A stretch of DNA of 21,155 bases from CAWUIO01 sp963922455. Its GTDB lineage: Bacteria; Bacteroidota; Bacteroidia; Cytophagales; Microscillaceae. Positions 1 through 7,280 of the stretch are shown here, one piece after another. Made by a program: the position numbers and the translations under genes. The DNA lies in assembly GCA_963922455.1 (NCBI GenBank), contig CAWUIO010000110.1, positions 1 to 21,155 of the forward strand, in the 5' to 3' direction. Every line of letters starts with the position of its first letter. Within the stretch, counting starts at the first letter, position 1. A model generated the notes under the pieces. That model was not told the DNA's origin and made no database searches. It saw only the letters and a program-made list of their open reading frames with translations.

Positions 1-55
1 CGCTGCCTTTCCCCACCAGGCCTACACGAGCTCAAACAGGCCGCTCCATCCCTAA
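1..55 (-). repeat. Interspersed palindromic repeat, copy 1 (truncated by window edge)
   Basis: Read on the minus strand this has the conserved left part of the repeat family: an agggat-gagcggcctgtttgagctcg block, then the subtype II arm with ggtggggaaaggcagcg. The copy is cut by the start of the window, so the GAGTAGCGA block and the right end are not visible. It faces copy 2, which lies about 130 bp away in the opposite orientation. Confidence 0.85.
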
Positions 56-186
56 CGGGGTATGCGCAGGCGCACAAGTCTTTGCAATGACATTTCAAAC
101 GGGTAATTTATCTTGAATCCGTATTTTTTTAAAGTACTGAAAATCAGAAAATTATAAGTAATGTCATAGGTAGCGACTCCTCTATC
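56..186. other. Gene-free spacer between repeat copies 1 and 2
   Basis: An AT-rich stretch with no credible ORF, RNA gene or clear hairpin. It only separates two oppositely oriented copies of the dispersed repeat. Confidence 0.5.
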
Positions 187-318
187 AGCTTAGGGATAGA
201 GCGGCCTGTTTGAGCCCGCCGCTGGTTTGTGCGCGGGCCGGCGAGTAGCGAAAGCCCGACCCCGGCCCGCACCGATGAAGATGTCGCAAGCAAAAATCCC
301 TAAGCCGGGGGAAGCCCC
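187..318 (+). repeat. Interspersed palindromic repeat, copy 2 (subtype I)
   Basis: A full-length copy with the left block (gcttagggat-agagcggcctgtttgag), the central block cgagtagcgaaagcccgac and the right end ggggaagcccc. Its ends can pair: gcttagggat at 188-197 is the exact reverse complement of atccctaagc at 296-305. An inner stem joins the gtgcgcgggccgg region to ccggcccgcac. The arm has the subtype I form ccgctggt...ccggcgag, also seen in copy 3. The whole element can fold as a long branched hairpin in RNA or single-stranded DNA. Confidence 0.88.
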
Positions 319-478
319 AAAGATGCTTTGCCTGGCCATGGTACTATATATTTCCCAGCAAACAACCTAAATTGGGCCTACATACGAGCACTGCCCAGGG
401 TTTTACTTGAGCTGGACTTTTTTGAGCTAGTGGGTGTTATACTCGAGTCAAAAAGGAATAGTGATACCCAATGATACT
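319..478. other. Leader region upstream of the HAD nucleotidase
   Basis: About 160 bp between repeat copy 2 and the preferred start of the HAD gene. A GTG at 434 could extend that gene in frame, but the added residues do not look like the family N-terminus. A purine-rich aaaaaggaata lies about 20-30 bp before the preferred ATG. No convincing Bacteroidota TTTG / TAnnTTTG promoter pair was seen. Confidence 0.35.
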
Positions 479-1171
479 ATGAAAAAATACAAAATTCTGA
501 TCTTTGACCTGGACCATACCCTTTGGGACTGCGACCGGAATGCCCGAGAAACCTTAGAAGAGCTCTACCATACCTATGATTTAAAAGCCCAGGGAGTGGC
601 CGGGCCAGAACACCTAGAACAAGCGTTTCACGAAGCCAACCACACCCTTTGGTTGGGGTTTGAGGCCGGGAAAATCACCCGGAAGGAGGTCATTACCCGC
701 CGGTTTCCCCGGATGTTTGAGTTCCTAGGCCTGGACCCACAAGCGGCCCATCCCAAACTTGGCCCCGCTTATGAGGATATTTGCAACCTAAAGCCCCACC
801 TAAAACCCTTTGCCCAGGAGGTTTTGGCCTATCTCTACGAGAAATACCCTTTGTACATCCTTAGCAACGGGCCCCGGGAACAGCACCTCAAGATTCAAAG
901 CAGTCGGATAGACCATTTTTTCCAAGAAGTCTTTACCTCGGCCGAACTTTCTCACCAAAAGCCCCACCCAGAAATTTTTCGGTATATGTTGCAGAAAATC
1001 CAAGCTCGAGCCGAAGAGTGTTTGATGATCGGCGACAGTCTGAGGGCCGACATAGCGGGTGCCCAAGCCGTGGGGATGGACTCGGTTTGGTACAAAGACA
1101 CCGAGGAAAGGCCAGAACCGCTACCGACCTACCATATCAAGTCATTACGAGAATTAAGCCGTTTGCTCTAA
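479..1171 (+). CDS. HAD-superfamily hydrolase, YjjG/YfnB-type 5'-nucleotidase
   Basis: A predicted cytoplasmic phosphatase of about 230 residues, in the HAD subgroup that dephosphorylates nucleoside monophosphates, including non-canonical pyrimidine nucleotides (YjjG/YfnB type). Motif I is FDLDHTLWD, with the nucleophile and acid Asp at residues 10 and 12. It is followed by a helical cap, motif II (ILSNG), the motif III lysine in HQKPHPEIF, and motif IV (MIGDSLRADIAGAQ) for Mg2+ binding. The ATG at 479 puts motif I at the usual distance from the N-terminus; a GTG at 434 would add 15 residues that do not look conserved. It is a single gene converging on the alpha/beta hydrolase. Fold and catalytic class are clear; the exact substrate is inferred from the close match to the YjjG pattern. 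Confidence 0.88.
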   Translation: MKKYKILIFDLDHTLWDCDRNARETLEELYHTYDLKAQGVAGPEHLEQAFHEANHTLWLGFEAGKITRKEVITRRFPRMFEFLGLDPQAAHPKLGPAYEDICNLKPHLKPFAQEVLAYLYEKYPLYILSNGPREQHLKIQSSRIDHFFQEVFTSAELSHQKPHPEIFRYMLQKIQARAEECLMIGDSLRADIAGAQAVGMDSVWYKDTEERPEPLPTYHIKSLRELSRLL

Positions 1172-1191
1172 ACCCGGATAGACTGGGTTTA
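1169..1191 (+). terminator. Possible weak hairpin after the HAD gene
   Basis: A 7-bp perfect inverted repeat, taaaccc / gggttta, with a 9-nt loop overlaps the stop codon. No strong T-run follows, so this may be only a weak or bidirectional terminator between the convergent genes. Confidence 0.3.
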
Positions 1192-1224
1192 CAATTCCTT
1201 AAAGTAGAGACGGGCAAAGACTAG

Positions 1225-2130
1225 TTACGTATTCTTAAAAACATCTTGTACAACCGCCAAAAAACTGGTAGGCGCTTCCAAGTCGGGAAAATGCCCCGTT
1301 ATTTGAAAGTCTATTAGCTCAGTATGTGGGTTGTACTTTTGGATGCTGCTAAAATCAGTTTTCCGATGGGTTTTGTCCGTATTGCTATACATCAAGGTGC
1401 TCGGAATTTGGGGGTCAATCCGCAGGTCGGCCTGAAACTGGGACATAAGGCCTTGAGATAAGCTACATAGGCAAAAACTAGCACCTTCTTGAAGGCCATG
1501 GAGGGCTTTTTGCGTAAAATCTGCTTTCTGATGTGAATCGGGTAGCAGCGCGTGACGATACCAAACCTTAGCAAATTTTTTCTCCATCCACGGCATCAGT
1601 ACTTGCCCCAGGTAAGGTGTTTTCAAAAAACTGGGGACAACCCGTTTAGTCCATTGGCCCATTTCTTCCAGAGAAGGAGTTTGCACCAAGAAAAGGTGAT
1701 TGACCCGTTCAGGATATTCTCGAGTAAAGCTCAGGCCGTAAAAACCATTGGCGCAAGGGAAGGCTATGTTTACCTTGGTGAGGCCTAATTGATCCAGCAG
1801 CTCTAAGATAATTTGATTGGTTTTGGCAAAGGAATAATCATAATTCCCCCGATGGAAGGAAAAGCCTAAGCCGGGAAGCTCGAAGATCACCAGTCGAAAA
1901 TCGTGAAGGCAAATATTTACCAATTCGGTGTAGTGCTCGATCAAATTGGGGCTGTCGGGGATAATAAGCAAAGGCTCCTTGGCTTCTGCAGTATCCAATA
2001 CGCGTATGTCCCCAAAGGTGGTAGAGAGGAGGCCCAACCGGGCTCCGGGCCAGGGGGGAGGCCAGGTCTTTTTGCGGATACGTCCTCGTTTAAAGCGCAG
2101 GGCGTCAATTTTATACTTCACTGGAGTCAT
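1225..2130 (-). CDS. Alpha/beta hydrolase with atypical nucleophile elbow
   Basis: A 301-residue alpha/beta-hydrolase-fold protein with no signal peptide. The beta-strand and oxyanion-loop region reads PLLIIPDSPN, and there is a family-typical helix ending EYPERV. An acid candidate is Asp252 (YSNTDKTH) and a late catalytic His280 lies in TGHFPDLEAP. The elbow, usually GxSxG, reads FPCANG: the serine is absent and Cys126 falls at its place when counted back from PERV. It could therefore be a cysteine-nucleophile hydrolase, as in dienelactone hydrolases, or catalytically inactive. The ATG at 2130 begins 1 bp after the stop of the upstream S9 peptidase, suggesting translational coupling; an upstream in-frame start at 2202 would overlap that gene. 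The substrate is unknown. Confidence 0.8.
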   Translation of the reverse strand: MTPVKYKIDALRFKRGRIRKKTWPPPWPGARLGLLSTTFGDIRVLDTAEAKEPLLIIPDSPNLIEHYTELVNICLHDFRLVIFELPGLGFSFHRGNYDYSFAKTNQIILELLDQLGLTKVNIAFPCANGFYGLSFTREYPERVNHLFLVQTPSLEEMGQWTKRVVPSFLKTPYLGQVLMPWMEKKFAKVWYRHALLPDSHQKADFTQKALHGLQEGASFCLCSLSQGLMSQFQADLRIDPQIPSTLMYSNTDKTHRKTDFSSIQKYNPHTELIDFQITGHFPDLEAPTSFLAVVQDVFKNT

Positions 2131-2131
2131 T

Positions 2132-4243
2132 TTATTTTTTTGCTTTGGACAAATCTTGGCGCAGCATCCGGTCAAAGAAGTCGGCCGTAGCTGCGTAGGC
2201 ACTTAGCCAGTTAGTATGCAGCAAAAAACCGTGTACTTCATCCGGGAAGACAAGTTGCTCAGTATATACCTTTCTTTGGCGTAGATCTTCCAGGAGCAAA
2301 ATCGATTCTGAAAAGGGCACATTGCGGTCATCATCTCCGTGAATGAGTAAAACCGGGGAGCGCCAGCCGTCCACAAAATGGGCTGGTGAAGATTCATAAG
2401 CTCGCTCAGCCAGTTCAGGGTGAGCTAGGCGGTTATAGGAGGGTACAAAGTTTTGGATGATATTATTCCAATCGTATACCCCGTGAATATCTACCCCAGC
2501 TTTAAACAAATCGGAAGCTTGGGCAAGGCCCATGGCCGTGAGAAAACCTCCGTAAGAGCCTCCCCAGAGCCCAATTTGATCCGGATGTACATCGGAGCGA
2601 TTTTGTAAATAAAGTCCAGCCCCCAGAATGTCTAAGACTTCGCTGGCCCCATCGGCCCCATAATGGATCGCTTCCCGGAAGTGCATCCCATACCCAATCC
2701 CGCTCCGGTAATTGACCGATAGCACGATGTAGCCCCGGGAAGCCATATAGTGATTCATAGCAAAGGCATGGTGATAATAGCCCCGGTGATGAAAACCTAA
2801 GAGCATTTGCCTACGGGAACCTCCATGCAAAAACATCACCGCTGGGTACTTTGTGTTGGGCTGGTAATCGGGAGGGAGAAACAATTGCCCGTGGATTTTC
2901 ATCCCATCTGTCGCCGAGAAGAGAATTGGCTCGGGGGCCCTGAGCTTCATGCTGGGAAATCGCTTTTTAAGTTCCAATGGAGTGAGGCTGCTAAGTTTTT
3001 GGTCTCTAAGAAGGGCCGGAAAAGCCGCTTCGGTTCCCGTGGAGGTTAGGCAGGCTACTTGTCCTTGGCCATTTCTTAGAGGGGCCCATTCCACCCCCTT
3101 ACCTGGGCTTAGGAGTTGAGGACTTGCCCCGCTAAGGCTTACTTCCCAAATATGTTGGCGATTGCTATCGTCTTGATTAGACGAATATAAAAGTGTTTTC
3201 CCATCGGGGCTCATCGAGACAAACTGGACTTCAAAATTGCCAGGAGTTAATAACCGGGCTTTGGTATCTTGGAGAGAAAGACTGTATAGGTGCGTCCAGC
3301 CATCTTTTTCCCAAGGAAAGGCCAAATGCTGGTCAGCCCCCCAGAAGAGTTGCCGCTCGGCTGAGATATTTCGAAAGGCGCTCCCCATTCCCTCATCGGC
3401 TTCCCAAACTTTTTGGGTAGTATTCGTACTAAGTTCGTGTAACATAATCGACCAAGGCTGAGCGCTACGGTGGGGGATAAATGGAAAAATCGCCCTTTGG
3501 CTAGGAAAGCGTAAAAAAGCCAGTTGACTGCCGTCGGGTGACCAAACCGGGTTATTGTCTCGCTCATAACTGGGCTGGAGATAGGTGAAGGTATTCTCGC
3601 TAAAATCGTAAATACCGATAAAACTCCGACCGCTGCGAGAGCTTACGAAGGCAATTTTATCTCCTTGGGGCGACCACTCGATAGCACTACAGGATCCTCG
3701 GGTATGGAGTAGTTGCGTGGCTTCGGCCTGCGGTTGGTTTAGGTTCAAGCGCCAGATTTGCCCCTTTTTAATAAAAACCAGGGTTTTCCCATCGGGTGAC
3801 AATTGGGGACTGCTTCCCTGAGCAAGTTTTTGAAGCTCCCCACTCGGGATGCTAACTTTCCAGATTGCCCGGTCGAGCGATTCGGTGAGTAAGGCCGGGT
3901 TCGGGATTTCTCCTTGGCGATTTGGTGCCGCCCCTCTGACATAAAGTAAAAAACGAGCATCGGGGCTAAATTGTAGGTTACTGATGGCTTGTCCATCATC
4001 TCCGGTGTACTTCGTGAGGGCTATTGGGGTATAAGACGGCCCTTGAGCCATCCAAATATTGCGACTGCCTTCCTGATTAAAGACCCACGCCAACTGATCT
4101 TTTTGCGGGTGAGCTATCAGGTTGCTGGGAAAAGCCGAACTCATGATATCTTCCAGGCTGTATTTTTCCTGGGCCTGGGCGGGTAGGAGGAATATCAGGC
4201 TCCCAAGCAGGAGCCAGAAGCGTAGTGTTGGGTGTAGAAGCAT
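2132..4243 (-). CDS. S9 family peptidase (prolyl oligopeptidase / DPP-like), secreted
   Basis: A 703-residue serine peptidase. The N-terminus is a signal peptide (hydrophobic WLLLGSLIFLLPAQAQ). Residues of about 30-430 form the TolB/WD40-like beta-propeller, with repeated patterns such as SPDGKTLVF, SPQGDKIAF and SPDGSQLAF. The C-terminal alpha/beta-hydrolase domain carries the triad Ser563 (GGSYGG), Asp639 (HGDDDRNVPF) and His671 (DEVHGF). These peptidases cleave short peptides, often after Pro or Ala, in the periplasm or outside the cell. It is the first gene of a two-gene minus-strand unit with the alpha/beta hydrolase, and it diverges from the AraC-type regulator across a 239-bp intergenic region. 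The length is normal for the family and all catalytic residues are present. Confidence 0.93.
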   Translation of the reverse strand: MLLHPTLRFWLLLGSLIFLLPAQAQEKYSLEDIMSSAFPSNLIAHPQKDQLAWVFNQEGSRNIWMAQGPSYTPIALTKYTGDDGQAISNLQFSPDARFLLYVRGAAPNRQGEIPNPALLTESLDRAIWKVSIPSGELQKLAQGSSPQLSPDGKTLVFIKKGQIWRLNLNQPQAEATQLLHTRGSCSAIEWSPQGDKIAFVSSRSGRSFIGIYDFSENTFTYLQPSYERDNNPVWSPDGSQLAFLRFPSQRAIFPFIPHRSAQPWSIMLHELSTNTTQKVWEADEGMGSAFRNISAERQLFWGADQHLAFPWEKDGWTHLYSLSLQDTKARLLTPGNFEVQFVSMSPDGKTLLYSSNQDDSNRQHIWEVSLSGASPQLLSPGKGVEWAPLRNGQGQVACLTSTGTEAAFPALLRDQKLSSLTPLELKKRFPSMKLRAPEPILFSATDGMKIHGQLFLPPDYQPNTKYPAVMFLHGGSRRQMLLGFHHRGYYHHAFAMNHYMASRGYIVLSVNYRSGIGYGMHFREAIHYGADGASEVLDILGAGLYLQNRSDVHPDQIGLWGGSYGGFLTAMGLAQASDLFKAGVDIHGVYDWNNIIQNFVPSYNRLAHPELAERAYESSPAHFVDGWRSPVLLIHGDDDRNVPFSESILLLEDLRQRKVYTEQLVFPDEVHGFLLHTNWLSAYAATADFFDRMLRQDLSKAKK

Positions 4244-4482
4244 AAGAAGCCGCTTTTTTAAGTTTTGGAGAAGATAAGTGAAAAATTAAAGTTTTGATAA
4301 TTCTCTTGTGATTTTTTGTTGAGGGGCTTCCCGAATAAAACTGAAAAAAAATTATGGCTTCAAACGGGCCTTGACAAGTTTAGGTCTGTCTAGAATTTCA
4401 ATTTTTGTTTCATTTATGGATGATTAAGAGCTTCGGAGCGGGAGATTTTTTTGTATTTTAGTAAAAAATTCTTCTTAGCAAA

Positions 4483-5439
4483 TTGGAAACGCAATACAAC
4501 TTTTACGACCATCCTATGCTCCATGTGGATTCTGGCACCGAATTCTGGGAAGAATCGGCTGAGGTCTCCATGCCTTATGGATTGCATCAAATCCAAAGGT
4601 GGTATATGCCGGGTATTTGGATACAGCACTTAAAAAGTCAATTCAAAAGTTCTTATACCTTCTACAAGGAAAACCCGGGAGAAGGGGTAAGTTTGTCCTT
4701 TAATTTGAAGGGTAGGTATGCTATCCAACAGCGCAGCCACACGTATACAGTACAGGCTGGCCAGCATAATTTGATCTACACGCAGGGGGCTTCCAACACC
4801 TTCGAAAATCTCGATACAGAGGGAGAATCTTTAGGCATTGTCATGTCTCCGAGCACCTTTTTGGATATGGCCCAAAATGGTAATGATACGCTTAAATTTT
4901 TTTTGGACCGGATGCAATCGGGTGGGCCGGTGGTGCTCTCTCCCAAATCTCTCCAGATTTTTCCCGAATTAGAGCGAGCTATTCACGAGTTGCTTTATTG
5001 CCCTTTTTCGGGCAAGATGAAGCAATTATATATGCTTTCCAAATGTATTGAGATATTAGTCTTGCAAGCCGAAGATTATCATCTATCAGTACAAGCACCT
5101 CGGGCCTTTATTCCGGACCCTTGGGCCAAACCCATGCTAGAAGCCCGGGACTTTTTAAATAAAAACCTATCACGGCCTCCTTCTTTGAGTGAACTATCTA
5201 AGATCATTGGGGTAAATGAGTATACCCTCAAGAGAGAATTTAAGCGCCATGTGGGCTTTACCGTCTTTGCTTATATTACTGAAAAGAGGTTGCAAAAGGC
5301 TTGCTTATCTTTAAGGGAAACAAACCAAAGTATTGGCGAAATTGGCTTAGACCTGGGCTATTCCTCCTCGCAGCATTTTAGCCAGGCATTTAAGAAGAAA
5401 TTTGGCTTGAGCCCTCGATCGTATCGTGAAGGCTTATAA
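4483..5439 (+). CDS. AraC family transcriptional regulator
   Basis: A 318-residue regulator with an unrecognised N-terminal sensing or dimerisation region of about 200 residues. The C-terminal AraC double helix-turn-helix spans roughly residues 210-318. The second HTH shows the family signature: IGEIGLDLGYSSSQHFSQ then AFKKKFGLSPRSYR. The frame opens after a stop at 4462-4464. The only early start is TTG 4483; the next is ATG 4516, which would shorten the protein by 11 residues, and neither has a clear Shine-Dalgarno. It diverges from the S9 peptidase and lies 87 bp upstream of the DUF6157-AHSA1-GNAT unit, so it may regulate either side or itself. The ligand is unknown. Confidence 0.9.
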   Translation: METQYNFYDHPMLHVDSGTEFWEESAEVSMPYGLHQIQRWYMPGIWIQHLKSQFKSSYTFYKENPGEGVSLSFNLKGRYAIQQRSHTYTVQAGQHNLIYTQGASNTFENLDTEGESLGIVMSPSTFLDMAQNGNDTLKFFLDRMQSGGPVVLSPKSLQIFPELERAIHELLYCPFSGKMKQLYMLSKCIEILVLQAEDYHLSVQAPRAFIPDPWAKPMLEARDFLNKNLSRPPSLSELSKIIGVNEYTLKREFKRHVGFTVFAYITEKRLQKACLSLRETNQSIGEIGLDLGYSSSQHFSQAFKKKFGLSPRSYREGL

Positions 5440-5526
5440 TACTCCGGCAGATATACAATTTACTCCTTTGGGTATACATCCAGAATGAGCGGGCTGTGTA
5501 TCTTTACCCAAGGTAATTTTTAAGAC

Positions 5527-5949
5527 ATGAGCTATTTTAATACATTTATCACCGTTGCCGATGATTGCCCGCTAAGTCAAAGCGAAACGCCTCAAAGTAA
5601 TCGTAAGCCAAAGCCCATACACATCTTAGAATATGCGCTTTTAATGGCCTCTCCCTACCATTACGATCATTACAGTTTGATTTTTGAGGTGTATCTCCGG
5701 CGAAAAGAGCTTGGCCCCTTGGCCTCAGATGAAAAAGTCGTTTTATGGAATGAATTATTTGCCAAGGGACATCCTTGCCTTCGGGCATCTTCGCTTACCA
5801 AACGCTATGGGTTTGGAGCCCATTACAGTGCAGAAGGAAAAATAGCCTTGTTTCCGATGGAGTCGAGAGCCTACGCTCAATTCGTAGAAAACCCGGATGT
5901 CGAGAAAATTGCCGCCATGCGCAGCCAACGTATTGCTAAATCTAAATAA
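5527..5949 (+). CDS. DUF6157 family protein
   Basis: A 140-residue soluble protein with no signal peptide or membrane segment. The pattern matches the DUF6157 family as remembered: an N-terminal YFNTFITVADDCP, a central stretch on segments such as SPYHYDHYSLIFEVYLRRKEL, and a C-terminal KGHPCLRASSLTKRYGFG followed by HYSAEGKIALFPMES. The function of the family is unknown. It is the first gene of a compact plus-strand unit: the SRPBCC gene starts 7 bp after its stop, and the GNAT gene overlaps that one. The three genes are probably co-transcribed; whether the AraC gene belongs to the same transcript cannot be told. The family call is from memory of the motif, not from a search. Confidence 0.8.
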   Translation: MSYFNTFITVADDCPLSQSETPQSNRKPKPIHILEYALLMASPYHYDHYSLIFEVYLRRKELGPLASDEKVVLWNELFAKGHPCLRASSLTKRYGFGAHYSAEGKIALFPMESRAYAQFVENPDVEKIAAMRSQRIAKSK

Positions 5950-5956
5950 AAAAACG

Positions 5957-6412
5957 ATGTCACAAGAACTGACCATCCGAAACGAAATCACGATCGAGGC
6001 CTCTCCCGAACAGGTATGGGATGTGCTGACCAACCCCAAAACAACCCCCCAGTATATGTATGGCTGCGAAGTACTATGTGACTGGCAGATCGGCTCCCCC
6101 ATTCTATGGAAAGGGGTGCAAGACGGGATTGTTTACGTTAAAGGAAACTTAGTGGAGTTTAGGCCGCATAGTGCTTTTGCGTTTACCGTATTTGATCCCC
6201 ACGGAAATTACCCGGACATTCCGCAAAATCACCTAAAAGCTCGGTATACCCTAAAAGAAGAGGCGGGAGCTACGCTATTGGCGGTCACCCAAGGAGATTA
6301 CAGCCAAGTGGCCGAAGGAAGCAAGCGTTATGAGGATACCATGGCCCAAGGAGGGTGGGGTTCTGTACTGGAAGCTATACAAAAAATTGCCCAAGAACAT
6401 ATTGCTAGATGA
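5957..6412 (+). CDS. SRPBCC (AHSA1-type) domain protein
   Basis: A 151-residue single-domain protein of the START/SRPBCC helix-grip fold, AHSA1 (activator of Hsp90 ATPase homologue 1-like) type. It starts with EITIEASPEQVWDVLTNP, the standard first strand and helix of the family. It continues with a W-x-x-G strand (LWKGVQDGIVYVKGNLVEF), strands such as ARYTLKEEAGATLLAVTQGDYS, and the long C-terminal helix with GGWGSVLEAIQKIAQEH that closes the hydrophobic pocket. Such proteins bind small hydrophobic ligands or act as stress-related cofactors; the ligand here is unknown. The ATG at 5957 is preferred over 5897, which would overlap the DUF6157 gene. Its stop overlaps the GNAT start by 4 bp. Confidence 0.88.
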   Translation: MSQELTIRNEITIEASPEQVWDVLTNPKTTPQYMYGCEVLCDWQIGSPILWKGVQDGIVYVKGNLVEFRPHSAFAFTVFDPHGNYPDIPQNHLKARYTLKEEAGATLLAVTQGDYSQVAEGSKRYEDTMAQGGWGSVLEAIQKIAQEHIAR

Positions 6413-6909
6413 TACTGAAAAGCCCAAGACTAGATTTAATCCCCTTCTCGGCCCAGGAAGGGGAGCTTTTTCATCAAATAAATACTGACCCCTTTGTTCG
6501 CCGATTCTTGTGGGACGATCAAGTCATTTCTAAGGATACCGCGCTATCTATCGTAAAACAGTCGCAGGATTACTTTCAACAGGAGGGCTGGGGCTTATGG
6601 AAAATAGTGGTCAAAGAAGACCGTTCGCTGGCGGGTTATGTAGGCTTATGGTACTTTTTTGAAGAGCCCCAACCTCAACTTTTGTATGCATTATTACCTG
6701 ACTATGTGGGAAAAGGATTGGCTAGCGAAGCCGCCAAGCAAGTCATCTGCTATGTCTGGGAAAACCTTCCCTTTACCTATTTATTGGCAGGAGTAGACCC
6801 ACCCCATCACGATTCGCAAAGAGTATGTGAAAGAATAGGCATGAAACGGCTGGGTGAACAAGTTTTGGAGGGCAAGGCCAGCGTAATATACAGACTGGAA
6901 AAACCATAG
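6409..6909 (+). CDS. GNAT family N-acetyltransferase (RimJ/RimL-like)
   Basis: A 166-residue acetyltransferase. It begins LKSPRLDLIPFS, as is common in RimJ/RimL-type GNATs. The acetyl-CoA pyrophosphate-binding motif A is LLPDYVGKGLASEAAKQVI, with the glycine-rich loop at YVGKGLA. The C-terminal motif B region reads HHDSQRVCERIGMKRLGE. Members acetylate amino groups of proteins, amino acids or antibiotics; the substrate cannot be read here. The start codon overlaps the stop of the SRPBCC gene (ATGA), a hallmark of translational coupling, and repeat copy 3 begins 21 bp after the stop. Confidence 0.88.
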   Translation: MILKSPRLDLIPFSAQEGELFHQINTDPFVRRFLWDDQVISKDTALSIVKQSQDYFQQEGWGLWKIVVKEDRSLAGYVGLWYFFEEPQPQLLYALLPDYVGKGLASEAAKQVICYVWENLPFTYLLAGVDPPHHDSQRVCERIGMKRLGEQVLEGKASVIYRLEKP

Positions 6910-6930
6910 GCTATACATACCCCTCTGTTT

Positions 6931-7060
6931 TGGCTTAGGGATGGAGCGGCCTGTTTGAGCTCGCCGCTGGTATGCGCGGGGGCCAGCGAGTAGCGAGAGC
7001 CCGACCCGCGCGGTCCCTCGTTCTAGCAATGTACAAACTTCCCTAGCGCGGGGAAGCCCC
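6931..7060 (+). repeat. Interspersed palindromic repeat, copy 3 (subtype I)
   Basis: A full copy with the left block tggcttagggatggagcggc, the central agcgagtagcgagagcccga and the right end ggggaagcccc. The subtype I arm pairs exactly (cgctgg...ccagcg), and gcgcggg pairs with cccgcgc around the central block. It sits 21 bp after the GNAT stop codon. Confidence 0.9.
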
Positions 7061-7280
7061 AGGCTTTTCACCTTATCTACTACCTATATTGGGCAAAAAT
7101 AAGGCTGTGTTTTGTTCAAAACCGGACAAGCAAGTGTCATATTATGTAACAGTTTATAGCTTTGCCCAGGGATAGGGCAAGGGTAAGTGCCTGATAGCTA
7201 GTGTTTTTCTTTTTTAGGTGTATTCCTTGCAAGACATGGGCAGTAAGGATTTCCAAACCATATACCAAAAACGTAAACGC
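7061..7280. other. Intergenic region upstream of the ABC permease
   Basis: About 220 bp between repeat copy 3 and the permease. A GTG at 7218 could extend the permease frame by 21 residues, but the family N-terminus begins at the ATG at 7281. No clear terminator or promoter was recognised. Confidence 0.35.

Noticed and set aside
434..478. GTG extension of the HAD nucleotidase
   Set aside because: It adds 15 residues that do not match the family N-terminus; the ATG at 479 puts motif I at the normal distance.
2131..2202. Upstream in-frame start of the alpha/beta hydrolase
   Set aside because: It would overlap the end of the S9 peptidase gene by about 70 bp; the ATG at 2130 gives near-perfect coupling.
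5440..5526. Bacteroidota-type promoter before the DUF6157 gene
   Set aside because: A TTTG and a TATCTTTA are present, but their spacing (28 bp) is too long and the second box is imperfect.
6781..7071. Small minus-strand ORF across repeat copy 3
   Set aside because: It reads through the repeat and overlaps the GNAT gene; peptides with QTGRSIPKPK come from the repeat itself.
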